DNA of 64,000 nucleotides from Monomorium pharaonis (Eukaryota; Arthropoda; Insecta; Hymenoptera; Formicidae), in assembly GCF_013373865.1 (NCBI RefSeq), contig NC_050475.1, positions 19,824,358 to 19,888,357 on the forward strand, given 5' to 3'. Positions 52,132-63,715 of this stretch are shown one piece after another. A program made the translations under genes and the position numbers. Every line of letters begins with the position of its first letter. Positions within the stretch are counted from its first letter, which is position 1. Below the pieces are notes generated by a model, which saw only the letters and a list, made by a program, of their open reading frames with translations, did no database searches and was not told the DNA's origin.

Positions 52132-52422
52132 GAAAAAAAACTTTTATTTCTGTCGTTTTGTCGAATTATATGACATTGTATAACAATATTTTGAAAGCAT
52201 AAAAACATTTTCTAAAAAATACTCTCTCTACACATTTGTTAATATAAAATTTAGAGATTCTTTAATATTCTAAAATATTTTAATACTCTAAGCTCTAAGC
52301 GTATGCAGTTAATCACTATTTGGTTCGAGCAATTTTGTTCAAAGGAGAACACAATATTAGTCAATCAGTCTCATTTGTTTTTCAAGAGAGATTCATTGTC
52401 TCAATTGACGTATACTAAAAAT

Positions 52423-53585
52423 CTATTCAAACGGACTCAAAAATTCTTTTTCAAAATCTATTCCGGGTGAGTAATCGTCCTCGGTAGGTTTAATCCTGTA
52501 GATTAATTCATACATTAATATCGTTATGTATGATCCTAAGATAGACTTGTGATACATTTGCTTCAGCTCAAATCCTTTCTTAAGGCACAGCTCTCTACCC
52601 TCTTCAGTGTACTCAGAAGCTACTATATTAGCACTGCTGTATCCCGTGTCGATCGCAAATTGTACAGCAGCGTTGAGCAGGTATGATGCTATACCTTTCC
52701 TTTGATATTGCTCATGCACGCATAGTCTCTTTATCCATGCACTCCTATCCACTCTATAACTCTTACACAAACCGATGGTTCCTACTATTTTTCTAGCTTG
52801 CAAGAAGGCACCTATGTTGGCTTGATTAAATTGCTCTTCTGTCATTATGGTATAATGAACCTCCTTGGGATGTCGTGTCATCAAGTGAGGCTCAAATGCC
52901 TCAGCAACCCAGAAGCAGGAGAAGGCATTTGACATGTATAGCCTGTGAACAATAATATTTAAATGAGACTGAATCCCCCAAATGACACTGTTGTTGATCC
53001 TAGAATGATATTGCTACTAATACGTAAATTTTATGTTAATTAAATGATTTTAATTAAAAAAATGAAATAATTGTCAGTTGTTTTCAAAAATATTTGTTTA
53101 CTAGTATACGCGCTAGACATTGAAATGCTAATTAAAACAGAATTTTTCACAATAAAGTTACAAAGGATAAAATTGAATTTATCAAATAAATCTATGAAGC
53201 TTGCCCAAAAATTATCCTTTATAAAAAAGGACATACGAGAGTTTGTTGTTCTAAAGTTAAACCGAAAGGTCCATGATGCAATATACCTTGGAATATTGGA
53301 AATCTCCCCATTGATCTCCGTCAGTTTCGCGACGAAGGTGACGCACGTACTGACATACATCAGTGCCACGACTGCAGGTATACCCAGAAGGCAGACGGTC
53401 AGCGGCATCCCGAAGAAGATGAACATTATCGCGGCCAGTAGAATTATCAGCTGAAAGGTTATCTCCTTTAACAGCATCCCGCGAAACGTAGCGTTCAAGG
53501 AGGACATCACGCCGTCTCTGATCAACTCCTTGCAGCCGGTCTCGTCGCCCGGCTTGAAGGCGCGCACGATCACGATGTGGTTCAT
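52423..53585 (-). CDS. Membrane-anchored GNAT N-acetyltransferase, NAT8/camello-like
   Basis: Acetyl-CoA-dependent N-acetyltransferase. Two exons, 53585-53287 and 52942-52423, join with matching phase (CCAAG|GTATAT donor, TTCACAG acceptor) to give 272 residues. Residues 1-35 form the short N-terminal acetyltransferase segment. Residues about 43-88 are a hydrophobic hairpin of two helices (LIILLAAIMFIFFGMP, then LTVCLLGIPAVVALMYVS), as in NAT8 and NAT8L proteins that sit in the ER membrane. The GNAT core follows. Motif A is LCVHEQYQRKGIASYLL (residues 173-189) with the acetyl-CoA loop Q180-R-K-G-I-A185, and the late YTEEGRELCLKKGFE is motif-B-like. The start is the first ATG in frame; an AG acceptor-like CACATTAG lies just upstream, so a leader intron is possible. 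Its acceptor substrate (cysteine conjugate, amino acid or protein lysine) cannot be told from the sequence. Confidence 0.9.
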
Positions 53586-53589
53586 CGTC

Positions 53590-54300
53590 GAAGGCACTTT
53601 GGGACACACGCTAATGTGATACGCGCCTAACTTGCCGGGTATATTTGGCCATTTATCACAAAAAAATAACGCTTACTGTTCTATTGTTTACTACCCGCTA
53701 CTTTAAGGTTAGAGTTCTAACAGCCCGTTGCTTACGCTGCCATTCCGAGCAATTCCGAGTGATTCCGAATTCCGAGCCCGAGCACACCACCGACACCATC
53801 TCACGAAACCTGAGAAAAGCGCCAAGAATCGTTTGAATGCGCACGTCGAGGCACACGGCACACGTAAGGCACACGCGAGACACGCACGGAGTTGACAGAG
53901 CGTCCGACCGGCGCTGGAGTGGCGTACGAGACTGGAGCGCGGAGCAATGGGGCAACATGGCGGCAGCGGCGCAGGCGCGGCGAGTCAACCGCCTAGCAAC
54001 GCCGAGTGGCGCCGACTAGCGCCGAGTCCCGCCGAGTCTGCCTGCCAGCGGTCACGTACGCCCCGTACGTTACTGCCGCCATGTTTCTTCGCGCTCCAGC
54101 GCCGGTCGTGGTCGGTCGGACCATCGGACGCTCTGTCGACTCCGTGCGTGTCTCGCGTATCCAGAATTCATTGTGCGCAGGTACGGTATTGTGTTAAGAG
54201 TGTCGTCGCGCTAATAGACAACCCGCGAGGCATGTGAAATCCCGTAACAGTGTCGTATTCATGTGTAAAGCGCGGCATCATGCGTTCGCCTTTGATTTCG
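53590..54300. promoter_or_regulatory. Divergent CpG-rich promoter with long inverted repeat
   Basis: This block separates the minus-strand acetyltransferase start (53585) from the plus-strand unit beginning near 54.1-54.6 kb. It is CpG-dense. Arms 53874-53907 and 54124-54157 are reverse complements at 33 of 34 positions. Further in, both sides carry CGGCGCTGGAG and a mirror-placed AACATGGCGGC (53954-53964 plus strand; 54075-54085 minus strand), which fits the YY1/Pleiohomeotic consensus AANATGGCGGC. Short GCCGAGT repeats lie in the centre (54000-54040) and ATTCCGAG repeats at 53743-53780. A possible plus-strand donor GCGCAG|GTACGG lies at 54180/54181. Confidence 0.65.
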
Positions 54301-54609
54301 AGTGAAGTGTTCGCGTGCACGTTCGAGCAAAGTGTTAATGCTCCGTTCGGTAGAATGGCGATCGTGCCAATAATAAAACTTTTACTAGTCGTCGCGCAAT
54401 CAGAGATACAAAACTTTGGGAGCTAATTGATTTACTTCTGTTCAGTGTGTCTTGACGTGCCGTACTTTTAACATATTTTTCCAACTGTAACGCCAAGTGA
54501 AATTCTCGCGCGCGGATTACGTTTTACTCGTGTGTGATATCCGTAATATCGGGATTGCCGAATAAAGTATCGGGCGATCGTTATTAAAGTGTGGTTCGGG
54601 AATAGCAGG

Positions 54610-56283
54610 ATGATGTCAGCAGAAAGCGGCATCCATGGAGCGATTCGGTATTCTGGAAAAGGAATTGTAGCAGTAGCATCAGCAGCAGGAGCAGCGACAG
54701 CAATCGGTGAGTGAATTTTTATCAAATCAATTAATTGAATTTATATCGTGTATGTGTGGTTTGCACATTTATAGAACATGATTAATGCATGTGCATAAAA
54801 CAGATTTAAAATATGAATGCATATAATCGTAAAATTTACGGGTATAGCATGAAACAGAACCAAATAAATGTGGACATAGCATAGAAGAGACCCAAAAAGT
54901 CATGCACGTTACCTACGGGATTCATAGATATTTGACTACGTAGTTTAGTGTGAACATTTTGTGCACATAGAGGCGCTTGTCTACGAATTCTGTAGGTAAT
55001 TGCGATTCCGTGGTTTTCTTCCGTCCTAAATCAGAAGTAAGGTAAGGTTAAGTGGATAAAAACAATCAATCGGAGAGTTTGTTTTATATATAACGCGATC
55101 TATTGGACATGGTTAGTTAAATTCGGGTTAAATTAAGTTGTGGAATTATCTCAATTCTTCAAGGATGTAAGATGCCACGGATATCGAAAGGTAAAATCGG
55201 AATGGTGAAATGATAAAGATCAACAATCAGATGTCGATTACGTTTCGATTTTTAATATTATTTATTTGTTTGAAAAAAAATGTAGGAGAAGTTTCTGGTC
55301 CGAGCAAATCCAGAAACACTTCCTGTAAAAAAAAATCTTTATAAAATTGTTCAGACTTCTTTTTTAACAATTATTACATGTCACTTTGCAACTTTTAAGT
55401 TAGGAGACTCGGAGTAAATGTTATATATGTATTATTTTAAATGGAATGAGATTGTATGCCTGACATGCATTGCTATAGACATAAATTGTAAGTTGAACAG
55501 TTTTTAATTATATTTTGATTCTTTCTATATAAACCAAATTTAGTTTAAATAGTATATCGTGCTACAGAGAAATGTATAAATATCTTAGTACTTTTGTCAG
55601 AAATACGATGAGCATAATTCTCGTATTTCTATGATGTGTATTTTTACAATTTACATGTATGTACGGGAAGTACACGTTATTTATTTCATGATCACAGGCG
55701 TCTTTTTCATCGCGAAATACGCTGAAATCTTTAATACCGTGAAGTGCGTCGCGTTCGGCATACATGCGATGCATTTCAGTTTGCAGTGTCCGTCCATCCG
55801 TCCGTTGCTTGTCCGAAGTAGCGATTAGCTTCGTGTTCTTCATTTCGTCGAATCGTCAATGCGTGTTAATTGAGATCTGAATTAGACATTAATCTGAATA
55901 GTGTTCGAGTGCCCCGCTTGTGTTTTTTTATGCAGCTAGTTTCTATTTTCTCGAAAAGTGCGTCGAAGTAGTCGCCTTGCAAGCCACTTCTTATCGTTTT
56001 CGTCGTCGTCGCGAGACACAGGAGACATGGAAGTACACGAGATCGGAGTACGTATCGAAATTCTGCGATTTCGCGTCTTTTCATCTTTTATCATACGTAT
56101 CGAGTAGATATCGCGTGCGAATGAGTATCTGGAGCGAGTTGAATCTAACGACAGACGATCGTTATTTTTCAGTCCACACGATCGTCTTGTAGGATGATCA
56201 AGAATATAACCAAAAAATGCGTAGAAGAAGGAAGGAAGTACCCGGAAGTAGAGAGAAACAGGGCAATGGCGATGCATCGGCCG
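54610..56283 (+). CDS. 5' exons of an unrecognised plus-strand gene (partial)
   Basis: Two exon candidates follow the divergent promoter. The first has tandem ATGs at 54610 and 54613, 32 codons rich in Ala, Gly and Ser (ends AVASAAGAATAI) and a strong donor ATCG|GTGAGT at 54706/54707. The second runs 56173-56283 from a strong acceptor (TTATTTTTCAG) to another strong donor CCG|GTGAGT. If spliced together, the first frame meets TAG six codons into exon 2, so it would be an upstream open frame. A new ATG directly after that (56194) opens 30 codons (starts MIKNITKKCVEEGRKYP) and leaves in phase 0. Later exons must lie beyond 56283, so the lipase gene on the other strand may sit inside its next intron. 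Whether the first exon is coding or leader is unresolved. Confidence 0.4.
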
Positions 56284-56673
56284 GTGAGTGAATTGCTTGT
56301 TATATTGCGATTATCGCCCTGTATTAATTACGGTAATTTGATCAAGATCACAGGGTGTCGAGAGAAATTGAAAAAACCTGGAATTTTTATGGGAATTTTA
56401 TTTATTAACTTCGAAAATCGTGGTTTTCTCGAGGAATTTTGGGATAACTTTAAATTTAAAATTAAATTCTTTCTCTATTTCTGACAAAAAAATTGTTTCT
56501 TTGATTTTTTTTTCAATAATTGATTAGCAGTAAATATTCATTCATTCATACGCGCGAGGAAAAGGTGTCATAAAACAAATAGAAGTTTGCGATTTTTTTT
56601 AAATAGGCCGCTAATATACACGGATCATTATTTTTATTCGTATATACTATAAAATTGCTATCAGAGGTATATA

Positions 56674-59600
56674 TTATAACGTGCAGCCTTCATTTTTCAA
56701 TTCCACGTGCATCTCGTACGAATTGATTACAGTTTTCGTTCTGCAATATTCCCACCTGATAAAAAAAAAACATTTTAATTAATTATTACTGTACATACAA
56801 TCTATGTTCATTGTTTAAAGCTTACTTTTGGACTTGGATTTTTTAAATAATTTGCATCAGTTTTCAGCACAAAAGGTTTGGTAATTTTATATACATATTT
56901 AAACATATACGTGCGTATATTAAAATATATATTATATAAATTGTATAGATAATTAAATATATATGTGTGTGTGTTTAATGATTATATAAATTTATAAATT
57001 AAAAAAAATATATTTGTATATTCAATAATTAAACATATTAATATTAAATGTAAAATGTAATAAATATACATTTACATTATATAAAAAATTATCTTTCTAT
57101 TTTATAGAATTAATTTTTTTATTTTACACGGGGCATATAAAATTATAAACAGAATTCTTGAATTTCTAACACAAATAATAAATTGCTTATAATTGATTCA
57201 AATGCGCAAATTTAATTGTGGTACATAATAGAAAATCGTACCTCTATTCGAATAAATTTAATAGCGAACCAATTTTTTATCAATAAATTATCGTGCCGCC
57301 GTATTTACCTATGGCCCTTACGATCCTCGAGGGTTAATTTATCGAAAAGTATCATGTCTGAATCAGGAGGTTGTGTAGTTTCTCCCTCTGTCCCATTAGC
57401 GGTAGATTGATATGAGATGATGCCGGTGATTGATGCAGTATCTTCTGTTAACGTGTCAAAATCCACTGCCGCGATATTATAGAACGTCATTTGTTCGTTT
57501 ATCTGATTCGACAAGCTTGAATAATATTTAAAATAATTAATGCTTTTGCCATGTACAACACAACTTACACATTCCAAAATTTATTATTTTTTTTTATTAA
57601 ATTGTATACAATATTACATATTTATGCCGCATGCACATTATATTGCACATTATAAAAAAAATTACTACATCACCGCTTTTGGAAAAAAAAATTATAGAAC
57701 CTTAATGTCATAATGACTAATACCTTTAAAGTTCATGGGACGTTTATAATATTTGTAGTGATTGTTAGATAAATTAAAATTTTAATTTAAAAATATTTTA
57801 CTTACGTGCATTGAATTCTGAAGAGCGTTGTGGAATTAGTGAGAAAGATTTTGAAGAAAAGAGTACCAGATGTTTTTAGCATATCTACGGATGTCGTCAC
57901 TGATGCTCTGATTGGTTGACCTAAAAATTTACGAGATTTTTCTCAAGTTCCATAATAATAAATTCTTTGTCATTAATTTTTTTCCATAATTACTTGCTAA
58001 AATATAACCTTGTATAAATACAAATCTGTAAAATAAATTATTCATCTAATAATATATTTGTATAACAAAACAGGATTAATGTCAATAATATTCTACTTCG
58101 ATATACGTTTACTCCGATGAGAAGATAATTTTTTTTGTATCTAGATACCGCAAAACGGTGTTTCAGCTCTAGTCGCTAGATAATAGACTCCTAAGGGTCC
58201 ATGATCAGCCGCGTAACCCATTTCCTGATTCCAATTCGTTGATTCCATAGGGAAGCATGTTCCTTTCGTATAGGATATACCTCCGTGTGGACAAGGCCAT
58301 GCGATGAATTTGCACCTTTCATTTTGCGAGCGGACGCTCTCTATGTAGAGTTGAAAAGCTCTTAAATGGCTACATGCTATATTCTTGTCCAGTAAATCTT
58401 CTAAAATAAATAATGAAAGAAACAATTTACAATTTTATAAAACCACATGTTTTTTTCTAATAGGAAGAGAATTAAACACTTTATGATATCTATATATTTT
58501 AAAGCAAGCCTAAAACCTTTTATTTGAACGTTATTAGTCAACATAATTCGCTAATAATACATGTAAAAAAGATTAAAAAACCTGTTTAGGAAAACTATTC
58601 TAAAATTTGGGATTAAATGTATATCTATCTTTATCATTTTTTATTTTTAGCTTTTTCTCATATCTGTAATTATTTTAAATTTTTTAAATATTAAAATAAT
58701 TAATCCAAAAATCTAAATAGATTTTTCAATTTAATCTAGAAATTTGAAATCTGTTATTTCGACGGGTTTGGTTGTCCTAGGGTTAATTTACCTTTCAAGT
58801 GACTGACCACCACCGAATTTTTAATATCGGTGCAGCCGGGCTGCTCTCTGCCGCCGTTGGGGAAAAAATCGATGTGTCCGATCGGCTTAAGCAGGCCAAA
58901 GCCGTCCATGAAGTCTTGAGAGCCGTCGGTGTGAATGACATCGACGAGACGGGCGTCGGTGGCGTCCAATTTTCTCGACTTCTCCCTGAACAGGTGACGC
59001 CTGAAGAAAGGTGACGCCGGGTCGAGACCTGTTATGCGGCCCAGCAATAGATTCCTACCCTTCAATACTTCCGAGGCACAGCCGGCCACGTGCGCGCCAA
59101 GACTGAAGCCGACTATGTGGATGTCGGCGGGATCGATTCCCAAATTGATGGCGTCCAAAAGCACCAAGGCCAATTGCCGGCCGACCAGCTCGCTATTTGC
59201 CGCCGCGGCCGTGTAAGTCGTGCCAGCCCCCTTCGTCCAGTCCAAGATGATTATATTTGCGTCTTCCTGTATACGCGAAATTAGAATTTCGAAGATATTC
59301 TTACACTAAGAAAAGTGTTAATTTTTCAACTTGATTAAATTTCTTCGGTTCAAGTATTTATGCATTTAACTTAAATACATATGATAGTTAAAACTTCAAT
59401 TCAGGTATTTTTATGTTTGACTAAAATACATAAATACTTGAAGAAATTTAATCAAGTTAAATAATTTAGTCAAATTAACAACTTTTCTCTTCGGCAATTT
59501 CTCTTTTAGCTTGAGAGTTTTATAATCGTAAATTTTTTCTCTCTGAAAGAAAAAGGACGTTTAGTTAAAATTGAAATAAACTGCTGAAAATTACTTCATC

Positions 59601-61157
59601 GAGAAGAAAATTTATGCCAAGTGTTACGCCGACGTCACTTCCACTGCCCTTGAAACCGTGTATTAACACCCTGAGAGGCGCGCTGACATTGAGCCGGGAA
59701 TGTATGATGGACTTTAAGTCGTCCCCGTATTGTAAGGGTTCCGGGTTCTGTCGGTCCGCACGTGTGTAGAGGAAGAATCTCGTTTGAATTATGCTAGGAT
59801 GCTCGGGCGGTCGTTTTATTGATAAATGCGCCGGCGGATCCGCAAAGCAGCCGAGTAGATCTGAAATAATTTACGTATTTTTCGATATCGGAATAAATAT
59901 TCGTCTAAGATTCAGAAAAATTAAATAAGTGTTTGTCACACAGTTTACAATAAGAATATTATTAATTTGATTTAAAATCTTACAAGAGAAAATAATTAAA
60001 AATTTCTTTAAAATGTACCTATTTTGAAAGAAAACGAATAGCAACGTAAATCAAATCTATATCCAGTTAATTTACGCGGATTGAAATTATTCTGAACAAG
60101 AGGTCTACGTTATCTTACCGTAACAAACTTTAGATTTTTCCTCGCGAGAGATGGCGAACCGTCTCAGCATAGCACGATTCCGCGCCGCGAGAAGTTTGAC
60201 TGGAAAAAGAATGTGTCATTTTAGCGGGAGAGGTTCAGAGATTCCATTTTCGATCGCGTGTACAGGCGCGTGTTGTTGATTCCATTTGTCTGATCGCCCC
60301 ACTTACACTCCACTTTCACCCGGAGTACCGCAAATTATCATTCGTACACAGAGCATCAGCCTCAGTATGATTTGCGCGCCGGTAGATGGTATACAGCTAA
60401 ACGCTCGGGATAATTGAATTTTCAGTTTATCACAACATCATATTACTGCATCACGCAAGCTTTATCATAATAATGGTTGCGCTTGTGAAAGTATGTCGTA
60501 TGTAAATACGACCTTAAGGTGCAAAGTACGGCATCTCTCACGTGAGAATTACTGCGAATATGTTTGCTCCGTGCGCATACAGTGTATACGTGTGTATGTA
60601 CACACGTGGCATTCGATTTGTGTGATTCTTCTCGTGTCTCTCTGAATGGCACTCGTGACGGAAAGAATTTGAGATATTTTGTTTCCAGCAACGCGTACGC
60701 GTACGCGGCAATTACGTAACAAGTATCAGCAAATTATGCTGGCTCGTCAACCGATGTTAAAGTCAACGAACCGTCATAAATGCGGTTAACCGATTAGCGC
60801 GAAGAGTCGCATTTTACATTACGCGTATTTTACGCTTTAATGAACTTCCTGTGCGAGATGTTATTACATTTCGGCGATAGAATTCCTTTTTTCATCTGGA
60901 AAAATATGCAGAAATTTAAGACGCGCACAAGATCACGAAATTTACATTAATTTTCGTACGTTAACGAAGAAAAACTTTAATAACTTTTTGTACCAGCGCG
61001 ATATCCGACTTTTATTCCGCGAATGATTGTCATATTCTTTACGATTTCGATGTGACACGAGTTTATTAGCGCACTCACCAGTCTGCAATTTTCCGGTGAT
61101 TGATGTAGCGACAGCAATTATCAGCAAAACAAGTAGAACGCGAGCAACTGACTCCAT
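56674..61157 (-). CDS. Secreted pancreatic-type lipase with PLAT-like domain
   Basis: Secreted serine lipase of the pancreatic lipase family, expected to hydrolyse acylglycerol esters outside the cell. Eight exons join in frame: 61157-61079, 60199-60119, 59860-59595, 59266-58792, 58400-58149, 57920-57806, 57515-57309 and 56755-56674, giving 518 residues. Residues 1-22 are a signal peptide (MESVARVLLVLLIIAVATSI). The triad is complete: Ser197 in GFSLGAHVAG, Asp224 in GLDPASP, His312 in CSHLRAF; VIHTDG is conserved too. The lid lies between Cys287 and Cys310, about 22 residues, as in true triglyceride lipases rather than short-lid phospholipases. Residues from about 386 look like a PLAT beta-sandwich (ASVTTSVDMLKTSGTLFFKI ... 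MILFDKLTLED). The last exon (TVINSYEMHVELK, then stop) is chosen by phase and pyrimidine-rich acceptor. If the last introns were retained, TAG after FCGI or TAA after KGHR would truncate the domain. Catalytic exons are near certain; the final two less so. Confidence 0.92.
59304..59494. mobile_element. Palindromic MITE, copy 2, in a lipase intron
   Basis: Closely resembles the element at 2207-2416: the left end CACTAAGAAAAGTGTTAATT after TA, then CAACTTGATTAAATTTCTTC, a middle with TGCATTTAACTTAAATACAT, and a mirror half with GAAGAAATTTAATCAAGTTA. The right end is eroded (CTTCGGCA instead of TCCGTGTA). It is inserted in the intron between the third and fourth lipase exons, 38 bp from the fourth. 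Confidence 0.75.
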
Positions 61158-63565
61158 CTTGCCACTGAATCGTCGAAACTTTGCGTCCTTCGTTGCATCC
61201 CGTTTCTCCACCTTCTCCCAGCGGCCTTCTGCCGCTGCTTCTTCTTCTTTCTCTTGATTTCTCTTCTCTCCTCGTCGAAACACTTCGCGTTTCTGTCGCG
61301 TTTGTGCACGACGCGCTTTTTGTTTGCCTACCACCAGGCTCACTACAGGGACAGCGGGCTCTACCCGACCGTAGAAAGCGCGCCTTCTTTTTGCGCAACT
61401 TTCTGCTTGCCAGAGCCTGACGACTGCTCCAACATTCGTCTAAGTTCGCTTTGGATTTGCAATCGACGATGAAATTTGTCGTGAAATTGTTCATCTATTC
61501 AGTTTCTCTTTTCTCCACTTACGTACGTTATTTTCTCCCGTATAATGTTTTCCTATCTTTATGTTTTTTTTTGTAAAGATATTATTTAAAACGATAAAAA
61601 GATGGATACATCAGTGTTGATTTAATTTAATGATTTAAATTTGCAAAATCCCTCTTTTTATTCAGAAATTAATTTCTTATGTGATTTGTGCCGAATGTAA
61701 AAATATACCGAATCTAGATAAATATATATTCTCGATTGATAACCGGTTTAAAATTCAACGACATTGGCGCGACATATACGCTTTCGCTAAATAACTGCGA
61801 CTGCCTTGATATGATGTAACTAACTGTGTCGTACCGTCTTCCAGTATAGACAGAAACTGCGTGCGCGGAGCTGAACGTCGGTGCATCGCTTTCACTGAAG
61901 TAAATTATACGCGACGTGTCTTCTCGCGTAAAACCTGACGTCGCGTCAGACGGAAATAGAAAGCAGATCGATTTGTCCATGTACGGACAAGCAATTAAAC
62001 AAATTGACAATTAAATGTGATAGAGAATTCTTTCTACGCAAATCGAAAGCAAGTTATGAAGTGCTCGATTATACGCATGTCAATTTTCCGCATTTACATT
62101 TTAACATTCTAAAGCAACAGGTGTAAAAGTTGACTCTTTCAAAACAATTAACTTGGATGATTACAGATGTGAAAACAATCGTTAAAATCATTAAGTGCTT
62201 TCACTCTTTCAATAAACCTGCAAAGATAATAGAAACAAAATAGAGACTGTAAAGTAAATGTTCTAGTGACTGAACATATTACTATAATTTAGATTTGGTT
62301 CCTTCAAATATTCTGTACAAGTTTTTGTTACTTTTAAAATAATTAAAAAATTTTTTAATATTTTTTAACAGTTCTCATTTTTTATATCTTAATTAATTCT
62401 GTATTCTTGATCCTGCGTTCGGTTACTGACACGTTTACATTATCATTCTTTAAAGAATTATTAATTTCCTTTCACTCGTTGAAATATTAAGATAAAACTT
62501 CTCAGCTCATGGACCGACGTGTACTTACCTCAGTTTCTTAAATTAACATTCCTTTTTGCCAGAATGCGCAGCTGAAAATGCAGGAAACGCGAACACACGC
62601 AGCACGCATAAATTTTCCGCTGAAAATTGACTGGGTGTAGACACAAGTATTAGACGTTTACTTATAACATATTTATTTGTAATGTTTTATTAATATACTC
62701 CTTACCGTAGACATATATTTATATCATGGCAGCATATTATTATGATATTGTATAATATAAGTGAGGTGACTGACAAAACGATTCATTATTTTTCTCTTAT
62801 TACTCTCCGCGGCCGAAGAACGACACACGCTTATTCATTGCTCCCTCCCTCGCCCATTCACATCCATGCCCACGTGCACACCCACACATACACACGTGCA
62901 TACGCACATATTCAAACGTACACCTGTACCTCATCTACGTACGCTCGCTCTCCTAATTTATCCCATTTATTCCGCTACAGTCTCTTTCGTGTCTTCCCCT
63001 CGCATTTTCGCGAATCGACGAAGTCGCGCGGACGCCTCCCTTTCCCTCGTCACTTCCTGTTGCACGGTCCGCCGACCGGCATTTCTCGTATTCGTCTCGC
63101 GCACTTGGTCGATTCGTCCCCGCGATTAACTCGCATTCGGCTAATTAATTTGCGCCGCGCGCGTCACACGCGCATCGACCGCACGCGCGAACCTCTGCTA
63201 ATTGCGATTATCGTTGGATTGCGCGATAATCATGATAATTATTATGATATATCTGTCTCGTTTTTTTTTTTTTTTTATATTACTCGCTCGTAACATTATC
63301 TCATACTTATCTCGCCTAGTTAAAATATCAATATACATTATAATATACTCTAGTAACGATAATGCAACACGTCGTTAATTTATTATACTTTGCAACTTAG
63401 AAAAATAGTCCTGGCTAGCCGCGGCCGCGTCGCGTGCGCTCTCTCGCGCGATTGATCCTTCAAAAGCGCTCGATACTTTGTTACATGCCTGTGTACATCC
63501 GACATATATATATATATACTACATATACATTTATCTATATATATCTATATATCTTTCATTTTTTT
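61158..63565. other. Intergenic DNA between lipase and the right-edge gene
   Basis: Includes the lipase leader (upstream of 61157) and, on the right, the 3' untranslated part of the gene ending at 63566. The 183-codon plus-strand frame at 62742-63293 runs through a CA/TA-rich tract (His-Thr-His repeats) followed by a CpG-rich block and looks non-coding. Microsatellite-like CACAYA repeats lie at about 62850-62930 and TATA repeats at about 63505-63550. Confidence 0.4.
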
Positions 63566-63715
63566 CTAGTCTTCGGTGATTTCGTCGCGATCACCCAGAT
63601 CCATCCATGGGAAATATTCCAAGGGATTCTCTAATTGACTAAATCCGTCGATCGCAATCGATCGCTCGTTTCCGAGGGGGAAATACAGAGGGAAATTCTC
63701 CTCCAAAGTGATAAT
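63566..63715 (-). CDS. Terminal coding exon of an unrecognised protein (partial)
   Basis: Last coding exon of a minus-strand gene that continues beyond the right edge. The acceptor TTCATAG precedes position 63715 and the frame is closed upstream in the intron by that same TAG, so the exon boundary is well placed (phase 0). It encodes 49 residues and TAG at 63566-63568. The tail has two aromatic-proline pieces, NFPLYFPLGNE and NPLEYFPWMDLGD, and ends RDEITED, an acidic C-terminus. This dense aromatic and acidic pattern is typical of a conserved C-terminal motif rather than chance translation. I cannot name the protein. No membrane segment lies in this exon. Confidence 0.6.
   Translation of the reverse strand: MITLEENFPLYFPLGNERSIAIDGFSQLENPLEYFPWMDLGDRDEITED

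Noticed and set aside
53040..53286. Continuation of the acetyltransferase frame past 53287
   Set aside because: It runs through the donor GTATAT into intron; splicing to 52942 restores the GNAT core in phase.
53257..53607. 116-codon minus-strand frame overlapping the acetyltransferase first exon
   Set aside because: Arg/Asp-rich alternative frame of a GC-rich exon; the membrane-hairpin frame matches the family.
58799..59284. Several plus-strand frames across the lipase exon
   Set aside because: Antisense shadows of the catalytic-domain exon.
61075..61494. 139- and 133-codon minus-strand frames at the lipase start
   Set aside because: The 133-codon frame (60942-61343) contains the lipase signal peptide but begins upstream in the leader and runs past the exon donor; the 139-codon frame is in another phase. 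The ATG at 61157 with a typical signal peptide is the better start.
62742..63293. 183-codon plus-strand open frame
   Set aside because: Composed of His/Thr/Tyr runs from a CA/TA-rich microsatellite followed by Arg/Ser runs from a CpG block; no splice context and no family resemblance.
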